A stretch of 64,000 bases of DNA from Ohtaekwangia koreensis (GTDB lineage Bacteria; Bacteroidota; Bacteroidia; Cytophagales; Cyclobacteriaceae), in contig NZ_FUZU01000001.1 of assembly GCF_900167975.1 (NCBI RefSeq), positions 1,336,580 to 1,400,579 on the forward strand, read 5' to 3'. Below, piece by piece: positions 35,830 through 44,700 of this stretch; positions within the stretch are counted from its first letter, which is position 1, and every line of letters begins with the position of its first letter. The translations under genes were made by a program, and so were the position numbers. Below the pieces are notes generated by a model that was given only the letters and a program-made list of their open reading frames with translations, did not search any database and was not told where the DNA came from.

Positions 35830-37230
35830 ATGAAAATAAAGCATCATGAAATAGAAGTAGTAACGGATGCTCCGTTTACTAATTGTAAGCTTAATAGAGA
35901 ACCTTATGCAAAAGTCCTCACTGAAATAGTTAACAGTTATGCGGATGGTTTTGTCTTGGCTATTAACAACGAGTGGGGAACAGGAAAAACCACTTTTGTG
36001 AAAATGTGGAGACAGCAATTGAACAATGAGGGATTTCAAACTATTTATTTTAATGCTTGGGAAAACGATTTCAATGATAATCCACTTGTGGCGTTAATGT
36101 CGGAATTAAAACCACTAACCAAGGGTATAATTAATGGCGAAAAGGTGTTTAAATCAGTTGTTGAGAAGGGGGCTGTTTTAACAAAAAATGTTGCCCCTGC
36201 TATAGCAAGGTCTTTGATAAAGAAATATATTGTTGACGCCATTGAAAATACTACGAAAGCTGCTGCAGAGATACTCGAAGAAGAAATCAAAGAATACTCG
36301 GATAAAAAGAAGACCATTACAGAATTTCGAACCGAGTTAGAAAAATTCGTCAAGAAAAAGGGAGGTAATAAACCACTTATTTTTATTATTGATGAATTAG
36401 ATCGTTGTCGGCCGAATTATGCAGTTGAAGTTTTGGAACAGTTGAAGCATTTCTTTTCTGTTAATGGAATCGTATTTGTCCTGTCAATAGACAAAAAACA
36501 TTTAGCCAGTTCTGTAAGAGGGTTTTATGGAAGTGAGAAAATTAATACTGAAGAATATCTTAGGCGCTTTATTGATCTAGAGTATTCGATTCCTAGACCT
36601 TCAAATAAATTGTTTCTTAAATATTTATTTGATTATTATGAGTTAGATAAATTTTTTTATTCTAAAGAAAGAATACAATACGGTGAGCTACAAAGCGATG
36701 CTACCGATTTGCTTGACGTAGCTGAATTGTTATTCAATAAAACAAATCCAACACTTAGACAACAAGAAAAAATATTCGGTCAGACTCGATTGATTTTAAA
36801 TTCCTTTAAACCTAATCAATATACTTTTTCGCATCTACTCTTTGTTTTGATTTATATTAAAACATTGCAAATTGAGCTTTATCAAAAAATAGAGAACAAT
36901 GCTTTAACAATTCAGGAGTTAAGCGACAGTTTTGTCAGTGTAATGCCCTTAGAAATAAAAAATGATTACGGACGAAATCTACTCTATGTTGTCGCACTAT
37001 TATTACATTTCTATAATAATAATCAGGAACATCAAAATAGAATTCAATTGCTGGAAAGTGGAACAGACGGAAATATAGCAACTCCAATTAAAATAAAACT
37101 GGCTGACAATGACAGCAAAAAGTTGGCTGGACTATTTAAAGAAATTAAACAAAGGTCGAATTACACAGATGGAAGTTTGAAATACTTAATATGTAGGATA
37201 AATTTAACTGAATCAGTTATTATAAATTGA
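35830..37230 (+). CDS. KAP family P-loop NTPase, AT-rich and probably acquired
   Basis: 466 residues. Walker A near residue 49 (NEWGTGKTTF), Walker B near 190 (FIIDELDRCRP), and the long helical insertions and C-terminal helical region typical of KAP ATPases. There is no transmembrane pair in the P-loop domain (some KAP proteins have one). KAP proteins occur in animals and sporadically in bacteria, where several are carried with anti-phage systems; no partner gene is visible here. Sampled stretches are 12-30 percent G+C, against roughly 42 percent for neighbours. Its isoleucine codon pattern also differs, indicating horizontal transfer. Confidence 0.85.
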   Translation: MKIKHHEIEVVTDAPFTNCKLNREPYAKVLTEIVNSYADGFVLAINNEWGTGKTTFVKMWRQQLNNEGFQTIYFNAWENDFNDNPLVALMSELKPLTKGIINGEKVFKSVVEKGAVLTKNVAPAIARSLIKKYIVDAIENTTKAAAEILEEEIKEYSDKKKTITEFRTELEKFVKKKGGNKPLIFIIDELDRCRPNYAVEVLEQLKHFFSVNGIVFVLSIDKKHLASSVRGFYGSEKINTEEYLRRFIDLEYSIPRPSNKLFLKYLFDYYELDKFFYSKERIQYGELQSDATDLLDVAELLFNKTNPTLRQQEKIFGQTRLILNSFKPNQYTFSHLLFVLIYIKTLQIELYQKIENNALTIQELSDSFVSVMPLEIKNDYGRNLLYVVALLLHFYNNNQEHQNRIQLLESGTDGNIATPIKIKLADNDSKKLAGLFKEIKQRSNYTDGSLKYLICRINLTESVIIN

Positions 37231-37320
37231 TCGAACTAATCGCTGCTATCATCCGTCCCTCAGTTGTTATTGAAGGAGTAATTTTTTCGCGTCACGATAT
37301 CAATATTATATAAATTCTAA

Positions 37321-37334
37321 TAGTATATTTTTAG
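37321..37334 (+). repeat. 14-bp repeat, right copy
   Basis: TAGTATATTTTTAG, preceded by TATAAATTCTAA. Same 14-mer as at 35804-35817, so the pair brackets the KAP gene. Its end overlaps a -7 promoter box. Confidence 0.6.
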
Positions 37335-37339
37335 CTTTG
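37332..37339 (+). promoter_or_regulatory. -7 promoter box of the two-gene unit at 37366
   Basis: TAGCTTTG fits TAnnTTTG, 26 bases before the ATG at 37366. Confidence 0.5.
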
Positions 37340-37365
37340 CAATAATAACTGATGCCAAAACTACC

Positions 37366-37527
37366 ATGAGTAACAAAACCAGATCTATCCTCAAAGCTAT
37401 TGCTGTAATTTTAGTATTGCTTGCCGTACTGATGCATATAGGATGGGTGGCTATTCCCGTAATTACGGTATATAAGTTCTGGATTGTAGTAATAGCGTTT
37501 GGATTGCTTTTAATCAGTAGTAAATAA
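37366..37527 (+). CDS. 53-residue membrane protein
   Basis: ATG 37366 to TAA 37527. The protein starts MSNKTRSILKAIAVILVLLA and has two hydrophobic segments separated by a short turn (HIGWVAIPVITVYKFW). It has a -7 box upstream and ends two bases before the GTG of the next gene, so it is likely co-expressed with the MepA-like protein. No family recognised with certainty. Confidence 0.65.
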   Translation: MSNKTRSILKAIAVILVLLAVLMHIGWVAIPVITVYKFWIVVIAFGLLLISSK

Positions 37528-37529
37528 GC

Positions 37530-38357
37530 GTGATCCGGATAGTCGGAAAAATACTGCTGTTTGCTTTTTTACTGGCTATACTTACCGTGGTAACGCAGGT
37601 GGGTGGTATTATCCTGCTGCTGACACTGGGTATAGTTTCGATTCTCCGAAAGCGACTTAAATCGGTATGGTCGCAATACATATCTGCTTTCTTAATATTC
37701 ACCTGCCTGTATATATCGGGTACATTCTTGATTATACCCAGGACTGCAAAGCCATTCGGACGCGTGCCGTTGCCATTATACGGTAAGATAAAGCCACTTA
37801 TGATAAGCACTGTTTTATTGAACAGACATTATGTAATACCCGCGTTACGAGATGTTGTTACGCAGGCGTCCCTGGCGATTGAGAAGAAACACACTGGAAG
37901 TATAGTGAATTACCTCGATGGTGGTTTCCCTTTCTACGATGGATTTCCATTGCTTCCACATCTCAGTCACAATGACGGACGTAAGCTGGATATCGCTTTT
38001 TTCTACAAGGATGTAAACGGGAGCAAGCTCGATGACGCTCCATCAGTGATAGGGTATGGGGTGTATGAATCTCCACGAACATCGGAAGTAAATTACCCCG
38101 AGCGCTGTGCTAGCAAAGGGTTCTGGCAGTATGGCATCATGGAGCGCATCGTTTCACAAAGCAAAAAACGCGACTATATATTTGATGCAAACCGAACCGC
38201 CGATTTTGTAAATATAGTATCGAAAAATAAAGACGTGCAGAAGATCTTTATCGAGCCGCACTTAAAAGAGCGATTGAAACTGAGGTCAGCAAAGATCAGG
38301 TTTCATGGTTGCCAGGCTGTGCGTCATGACGATCATATTCACGTGCAGATCTATTAA
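37530..38357 (+). CDS. Membrane-anchored MepA-like LAS metallopeptidase
   Basis: 275 residues starting at GTG 37530. Two N-terminal membrane segments (to about residue 70) are followed by a periplasmic domain with HNDGRKLDIAF near residue 147 and a terminal HDDHIHVQ. His-x6-Asp plus His-x-His is the zinc site of the LAS superfamily, as in penicillin-insensitive murein endopeptidase MepA (M74). I infer a D,D- or D-Ala-mDAP endopeptidase acting on peptidoglycan. The domain is shorter than MepA, so activity is unproven. Confidence 0.65.
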   Translation: MIRIVGKILLFAFLLAILTVVTQVGGIILLLTLGIVSILRKRLKSVWSQYISAFLIFTCLYISGTFLIIPRTAKPFGRVPLPLYGKIKPLMISTVLLNRHYVIPALRDVVTQASLAIEKKHTGSIVNYLDGGFPFYDGFPLLPHLSHNDGRKLDIAFFYKDVNGSKLDDAPSVIGYGVYESPRTSEVNYPERCASKGFWQYGIMERIVSQSKKRDYIFDANRTADFVNIVSKNKDVQKIFIEPHLKERLKLRSAKIRFHGCQAVRHDDHIHVQIY

Positions 38358-38361
38358 TCCT

Positions 38362-38895
38362 CTATAGCTTTTTCAACATTCGGTCAATGGAGGCATTCGA
38401 TGTATAGGCAGAAACCTCTTGTATGGGAAACCATTTTAAATCGATGGATTCTTCCGTGATCAGAAGTTTTTCCTGCTGGTCGGCCTCGAACAGAAAACGA
38501 ACATCATAATGTAAATGCTCCGGAAAATCTTTTCGGGCAGGAATGGTATGTATATCCAAATCGAAAATATACTTGTCAAGAAGTTTAAATTTCTTGAGCC
38601 CGGTTTCTTCTTCTGCTTCGCGTAAGGCTACTCCCAATATATCTTCATCGCCATCAGCATGGCCACCCGGTTGGAGCCATTTGTCAAGCTTCGCATGATG
38701 TGTGAGGAGTATAGAACTTCTTGAAGAGTCAGTAATGAATGCTGAACCTGTGATGTGTCCGGGCAAGTGATCGCGGTGGAAGGCACGATCATGCGTGAGT
38801 AAATCCAGAAATTGCTGAACGAAATTTTTCTCTTCCGCGAACGATGTGGTATAGCTGGTAAGTGCCTCTACTAAAATCTGACGTGTATAGGTCAT
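38362..38895 (-). CDS. NUDIX hydrolase
   Basis: 177 residues from ATG 38895, which overlaps the upstream gene's TGA (ATGA). The Nudix box is GGHADGDEDILGVALREAEEETGL, matching GX5EX7REUXEEXGU. The preceding KLDKWLQPGGH is typical of the family that cleaves nucleoside diphosphate derivatives. Substrate unknown. It is last in a three-gene minus-strand unit and ends 5 bases from the convergent MepA-like gene. Confidence 0.88.
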   Translation of the reverse strand: MTYTRQILVEALTSYTTSFAEEKNFVQQFLDLLTHDRAFHRDHLPGHITGSAFITDSSRSSILLTHHAKLDKWLQPGGHADGDEDILGVALREAEEETGLKKFKLLDKYIFDLDIHTIPARKDFPEHLHYDVRFLFEADQQEKLLITEESIDLKWFPIQEVSAYTSNASIDRMLKKL

Positions 38896-39299
38896 TGTTT
38901 TGTCAGGTCGTATGATTGTTTGATCCATTGAATCACGGGCTTGGTAATGTCTTCGGGTTTTTCAAATCGTGCGGCATGCAGTACACGATTTTTCGATTGT
39001 TGCCTGGAGGCAAAGATTGGAAACTCTTCAGTTTTTTCAGGCAGGAAGAATGAAATATCCAGATATTTTTTGCGAGGCTTTATTGTGAGAAATGTACTTT
39101 TATGTTTCAGCATGATATAGTCCTTTATAGGACTCACTGAAAATACACCGGTCTTTTTAACGATATGTAAAAGGTGATCATATATTTCAATGATCACCTC
39201 TGGTTGATTTTTTAATTGAGCACCTGCTGTTGTACGTTCGCAGTGATGTCGCTGGTTGGTGCCTCTGAAGCTTCGTCCGCATGTCGGACATTCCCACAT
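38892..39299 (-). CDS. DUF5655 protein with N-terminal zinc ribbon
   Basis: 135 residues. ATG 39299 begins MWECPTCGRSF, a zinc-finger-like CPTC ... HHC cluster, followed by the DUF5655 domain (KDYIMLKHKSTFLTIKPRKKYLDISFFL). Choosing this start leaves 4 bases after the upstream stop. DUF5655 resembles small nucleic-acid or ligand binding alpha/beta domains; its function is not known. Translationally coupled to the NUDIX gene. Confidence 0.7.
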   Translation of the reverse strand: MWECPTCGRSFRGTNQRHHCERTTAGAQLKNQPEVIIEIYDHLLHIVKKTGVFSVSPIKDYIMLKHKSTFLTIKPRKKYLDISFFLPEKTEEFPIFASRQQSKNRVLHAARFEKPEDITKPVIQWIKQSYDLTKQ

Positions 39300-39303
39300 A
39301 GTC

Positions 39304-39651
39304 TTATTGAATAACGATGGTAACTTTATTAATGCGATTGGCTTCGAGTTTACCGGTTTGCTCGCCACCTCCAGTATTGTCTTTATCATCCTTGCGGGCG
39401 ATAACGTAATACGTAATAGCTTTCAGTTCTTTGAATTTCACAACGCCTTTCGCATCGGTCTTTCCTTCTGCTACAGGGTTCGTCTCTGCTTTATAGTCAT
39501 CTTCGGTTTCGAATAGTTGTACCGTTGTGCCTTGCTCTGTATTGCCTAAATCATTTCGGATTGTAATGGTAAGCTGTGTTTTGATCAATTGAAAACTGAG
39601 TGCAACAAGCAGGAAGCTTATGGCTGCAATAAATCTGAAGGTTGTCTTCAT
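39304..39651 (-). CDS. Secreted protein with carboxypeptidase-regulatory/SpaA-like beta domain
   Basis: 115 residues with a signal peptide or anchor (FIAAISFLLVALSFQLI). The rest reads as a beta-sandwich: LTITIRNDLGNTEQGTTVQLFETEDDY, then GKTDAKGVVKFKELKAITYYVIAR, the pattern of regulatory-like domains with a tip Gly-Val. Surface or periplasmic, probably structural. First of the unit with DUF5655 and NUDIX genes. Confidence 0.65.
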   Translation of the reverse strand: MKTTFRFIAAISFLLVALSFQLIKTQLTITIRNDLGNTEQGTTVQLFETEDDYKAETNPVAEGKTDAKGVVKFKELKAITYYVIARKDDKDNTGGGEQTGKLEANRINKVTIVIQ

Positions 39652-39724
39652 GGTTGTATACTATTTAGATTTTAAAATACAATTTATAGCACATTTCTTA
39701 TTCCTTTGGAATCGAAAATAAAAA

Positions 39725-39750
39725 GGGCTGCCGACATCTGCCAGCAGCCC
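39725..39750 (-). terminator. Intrinsic terminator of the hexosaminidase gene
   Basis: GGGCTGC and GCAGCCC pair perfectly across a 12-base loop. On the minus strand it is followed by TTTTTATTTT. Confidence 0.8.
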
Positions 39751-39811
39751 GAAGGTAAGCTTAAAGTTTATTTTATGCACTACAAAAATGAAGTGCTCTG
39801 CTAGTGGTCAA

Positions 39812-41455
39812 TTACTTCTTTGAGATGTTTAAACTGTCTATTTCTTTTTGGATGTGTTTGGCATAGTTTACCTTCCATTCATCCAATCTTTTAAAATGGG
39901 TATTCATACGCGTCAGGAAGTCTTTGTAATCGCGGCCTTCTTTCGGAGACCATACCACTTCTGCCATCGCGCACGCGCGTGGGTATACCATATACTCTGC
40001 ATGGTCGCTGGTAGGTATATATTCTGTCCACACATTGGCTTGTGCTCCCAGAATATGTTTAGCCTCGTCAGCCGTAAGCTGTGCCGGAACAGGTTCGTAT
40101 GAATATACTTCACGCACCGGAGTATAATTTCCGATTGCCAGAGGTTCAGACTTACTTGTATCCTGGTAATGATCAAAGTAACACCAGTTACCTGGAGTCA
40201 TAATCACATCGTGATTTTGCTTGGCAGCGGCGATGCCGCCTTCCTCACCACGCCAGCTCATTACAGTAGCATTCGGTGCAAGACCACCTTCGAGGATTTC
40301 ATCCCACCCAATAATTTGGCGGTTTTTTCCATTAAGGTATTTCTCTATGCGCTGTATAAAATAGCTCTGAAGCTCGTGCGTATTTTTAAGCTTTTCTTCC
40401 TTCATGCGCTTTTTGCAATGCGGACATTTCTCCCAGCGTGTTTTTGGACACTCATCGCCTCCTATATGTATATATTGGCTTGGGAAAAGTTCCAGAACTT
40501 CATCCAGTACATCTTGTAAAAAAACAAATGTATCTTCTTTGCCTGCGCAGAATACATCATCGAAAACGCCCCAGGTAGTAGCGACTTCGTAAGGTCCACC
40601 GGTACAGCCAAGATTGGGATATGCTGTGAGTGCCGCAAGTGCGTGGCCCGGCAATTCGATCTCCGGAATGATGGTCACATAGCGATCGGCTGCATACTTC
40701 ACGATGTCTTTCACTTCATCTTGTGTATAGAATCCACCGTATCGTTTGCCATCAAAGTTCTTCGCGTTGTTACGATCTGCGGTACGTGCGTGGCCTATAA
40801 CCGTTTCCTTTCTATAGGCTCCTATTTCCTGGAGCTTCGGATATTTTTTGATCTCGATTCTCCATCCCTGGTCTTCTGTAAGATGCCAGTGAAAGCGATT
40901 GAATTTATGATGTGCCAGGAGATCTATATACTTCTTGATAAACTCCGGAGGGAATGTATGTCTGCCTACATCAAGATGAAGTCCGCGATAGGCGAAGCGC
41001 GGATAATCGGTAATCGTAACGAATGGAACTTCTTTACTGTTCTCCGTAAGGATTTGTAGCAGCGTTTGTGCTCCGTAAAATAATCCGGCACCACTGTTGG
41101 CTTGTATACTTACACCTTTGTCGTCAACCGTAAGTTTATAGCCTTCCTCGTGAAGCGTAGAGTCTTCTATGGTATATAAGGCAATCTGGTTTTCATCTTT
41201 GGTGAATTCGGAAACCGTGGCGTCAATGTTTTTTGATTTGAGAAATATAGCAAGCAGATCCGCTACATTTTTTTCATCGGCAGATTTCGCAATGATAGCA
41301 ACCGATTTGTCCCAATGTATATGATCATTGCCGGGTGTTAATGAAACAGGTTTGGGAATGATGCCGGGTATAGTAACGGCTTCCTTCTGTTCTTCTTTCT
41401 TCGAACATCCTGCCAGCAGAAGCAAGACAACGAAGGGATAGATGAGTTTTTTCAT
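39812..41455 (-). CDS. GH20 beta-N-acetylhexosaminidase, lipoprotein
   Basis: 547 residues from ATG 41455. Lipoprotein signal with LLLAGC. A GH20b-like domain (about 30-150) precedes the TIM barrel: FHWHLTEDQGWRIEIKKYP, and the catalytic Asp-Glu pair in HIGGDECPK. WMSWRGEEGG-type and W-x-E (NVWTEYI) substrate motifs are present. It removes terminal GlcNAc/GalNAc from chitin oligomers, glycans or peptidoglycan fragments by substrate-assisted catalysis. Anchored to a membrane, facing periplasm or surface. Confidence 0.93.
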   Translation of the reverse strand: MKKLIYPFVVLLLLAGCSKKEEQKEAVTIPGIIPKPVSLTPGNDHIHWDKSVAIIAKSADEKNVADLLAIFLKSKNIDATVSEFTKDENQIALYTIEDSTLHEEGYKLTVDDKGVSIQANSGAGLFYGAQTLLQILTENSKEVPFVTITDYPRFAYRGLHLDVGRHTFPPEFIKKYIDLLAHHKFNRFHWHLTEDQGWRIEIKKYPKLQEIGAYRKETVIGHARTADRNNAKNFDGKRYGGFYTQDEVKDIVKYAADRYVTIIPEIELPGHALAALTAYPNLGCTGGPYEVATTWGVFDDVFCAGKEDTFVFLQDVLDEVLELFPSQYIHIGGDECPKTRWEKCPHCKKRMKEEKLKNTHELQSYFIQRIEKYLNGKNRQIIGWDEILEGGLAPNATVMSWRGEEGGIAAAKQNHDVIMTPGNWCYFDHYQDTSKSEPLAIGNYTPVREVYSYEPVPAQLTADEAKHILGAQANVWTEYIPTSDHAEYMVYPRACAMAEVVWSPKEGRDYKDFLTRMNTHFKRLDEWKVNYAKHIQKEIDSLNISKK

Positions 41456-41645
41456 GAAGTCTGATTGATTGGTTTTATGCAGTATAGAAAAACAATCTCC
41501 AATAACCAACGAAAGTGAAAGGTGTGTCTGTGTGCTTGTGATGACTGGGGATTACGTGGTAGAATTGGAGTAGGGAAGGTGATTCGAAGCTAAAAATTTA
41601 AAAGCCAACCGTATATATAGCGGGTCGAAAGGGCTGCATGAAAAG

Positions 41646-41676
41646 AAAAATGCCGGACGATTTGCCCGGCATTTTT
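41646..41676. terminator. Intrinsic terminator
   Basis: AAAAATGCCGG and CCGGCATTTTT pair perfectly across 9 bases; T runs lie on both sides. It ends the minus-strand cargo gene whose stop is at 41702. Confidence 0.88.
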
Positions 41677-41701
41677 TGATCATATTGAATCTTTTAATTT
41701 T

Positions 41702-44700
41702 CTATCTCACCAACAGAACGCCACCTCGTTTTTCCTTTGTTCCGTCTTGTGGGCGGTAGGAACTCTTGTAGCGAACAACGTATGAATATGTGCCTGCTGG
41801 CAAGATTTGCCCGGCATTGTTATTATAGCCACCATTCCATTCGAATTGACGATCGGTAGATGCAAATACCATCTCGCCCCAGCGATTGAAGATATATACC
41901 TGGAAGCCGTCATCATCGATAAAGAATGTAAAGAGTTTGAACGCTACGTTTTCCTCTAAACCATTTACAGGTCGGAAAGCATTCGGTCCTACAATTACCG
42001 GATCGCACTGAACACTTACGGTTGTACGATCTGAACTGAAGCATCCAAATGCATTTTCAAGTTCTACCTGAAATATACCAGCACGATCTGCTGTATAGGT
42101 TTGTGTTGTTTCACCTAATGGAGATGCCGAACCACTGATTACCTCGAACCATTCGTAGCTTACGAAGTCAGGTCCAGGATCAAGAATCGCTACACGTGTG
42201 TTCTCATCGGGGTTTGCCTCATCCGGACAGATCAATCGTGTATCGGTAAGTTTACCAGGCGTTGAAGGCGCAAGGAGTATATCAAGGTCAGCCGTTGCCG
42301 GACATATACCATCAGATACAGTTACAGAGTATAGTCCTTCTTGCGTCTGGCCATCCAGTTGAGCAGTGTTTCCTCCGGCAATAGCCGTTCCATCCAATGA
42401 CCATGTATAACTGCTCACCGCTCTGTTTGGTGTTGCTAACAGTGCGAATGGAGATCCGTCACACGGAGGATTTACCGTTGATATAGTAACGCTCAGCGGT
42501 CCAGATATAGTCACAGGTTTCAGTACTGTTTTAGGTGCACAACCAGAGATTGGACTTTGCATGCTAAGTGTATAGTTGCCTGAAGTTGTGACGCTAAACT
42601 GTTGACCAGTGCCTACTACGGATCCATTTAATGACCATATGTAGAAGTAACTTCCAACAGGGTTTGCATTTCCGGTGGGTGCGGCTACAAGTATAACCGG
42701 TGTTGTACAAGGGTCGAATGTAAAGTCAGGAACGAAGTTATCTACGGACACTGTTTGTGTCACAGTTGCAGGGCAAACTCCAGCAGGGCCATCATCAATC
42801 ACCACTTGTAAATTGTACGTTCCTTCATTTATCGTAACAGTTGCCTGTGAAGGATCGGTACTTATACCATTGGCTGGCGTTGATGTCCATGCAAACGTAG
42901 TTGCACCTGTGCCTGTCGCTGTGACTTGAGCAGAAGTACAGAGGTTGGTTGTGTTAATAGCTGCATTTGCTATAACAGCGCCTTGCGTCAACGTTACAGT
43001 TGCTCCTGCCACGCAGTTTCCTGCGTCCGTTACTTCAATTACATAGTCACCAGGAGTATACGAACCGGTAGTTGCCTGAGGATTTGTAGTAAGACTTCCA
43101 CTCTCAACGGCGACAGTCGGGTTTGCCACGGCAAAGATTTTATAGGTACCTGTGGTAGCCGGAGTTGTACTGATTGAAAGAGGTGCGGTATCGCAAATTG
43201 TAGCGGATGTATTGTTGACTGTAAATGTATTCGTACTTATCGTGGTTGCATCATTTGTAAAACATCCTGTTACCTGATCTACAACCTGTATTGAATATGT
43301 ACCTACTCCCAAGCCTGTGGCTGATCCTAAGAATGGCACGGCTATATTTGATTGACTATCCGTATAGCTTGGTCCTGCCATAGTATAGGAAACAGGCGAA
43401 CCAACAGGTTGCGAGATGTTAATCGAAACGACTCCCGTTAACGCTCCGCAGGCAATAGTACCACCTGGCGTAAGTGCAACCATTGGAGATCGATTCACAG
43501 TATACACCACCGTGTCACTTGTTATACACAATGTTGTTGGATCCGTATATACTACCAGATATTCAAACACTCCCGCTGTTGTAAAATCTACAGCCTGTGT
43601 TGGGCCAGTGTTACCTGCTATAGTGCCACCGTTCAGTTTCCAAACATGATTCTGGAGATTTATACCTGTATTCAAAGTTATACCTGCTCCTGCTGCAGAA
43701 CACACTGTCGAATCCGGTCCAAAGTCTATCGTTGTTAATGAAGGGTATACATCAATTTGTCCATCGGTAGTACATCCTGAAATTGTATTCGTAACAGTTA
43801 CTGAGTAGAAGCCTGGACGGCTGATGCTGATTGTTTTAGTAGTATCACCTGTTTCCCAAAGATACGCGAGATCAGCCGCGTTGGTTGGGTTTGCATCCAG
43901 CGTAAGCGGAGGAGTACAAAGTGCCAGCGTTGCTGAAGGATCTGCAGGAGGTGCATAAATTCTGAACTGTTGTGTTAATGTAGTATCCAGACCGCAACGA
44001 TTTGTGATCTGTAATGTAGCAGTATATAATCCGGCAGCGCCCATCAGGAAGTTAAAGGTCTCTTCTGTGGATGTTGTTACCACTGCTCCGCCCGATGACG
44101 TGATTTGCCAGAAGAATGAATCGATTGGATCGGTTCCTGATCCCGAGAAATTTGTTGAGTCTCCCAAACATTGCCCCGTCACAACAATAGACGGGCCTTG
44201 TATTGGATCGGAGATAATTTGTATGAAGTTTGGCAGTCCCAGGCGGCTCAACGTAGAGGCTGCTGGTACCGCAGGCTGAAGTGGAAACTGGCTCACGTTA
44301 AAGGTAGAGGCAATCGTTGTATCAGCGTTTACTTGAATCACACCTAAGTATGGCTTGTTGTTAACGGCCACGTAAATTTGTCCGTCAGGTCCAAGCTGTA
44401 TAGCACCCAATTCTTCATTATAATCGGTGTCAGACATAGCAGGAGGTCCATCTACTTCGAATGGTATACCGAGTGTATCGAACGCGAATTCATATACTTT
44501 AGAAGTCGAGCCTAGTAACGTTGCAAAAAGTTTGTTACCACCTGCACCAAATTCAACACCATATACTTGTCCGGTGGTGCTTCCTAAATTAACAGAACGG
44601 AAATTTGTAACGGCTCCGCTTGAATCCGCAAAGTCAAAAATCTCAACGATGTTGGAAACTCCGGGAGTCGAGAGCGCAACGGCTAATCTGTTCTGAGCAC

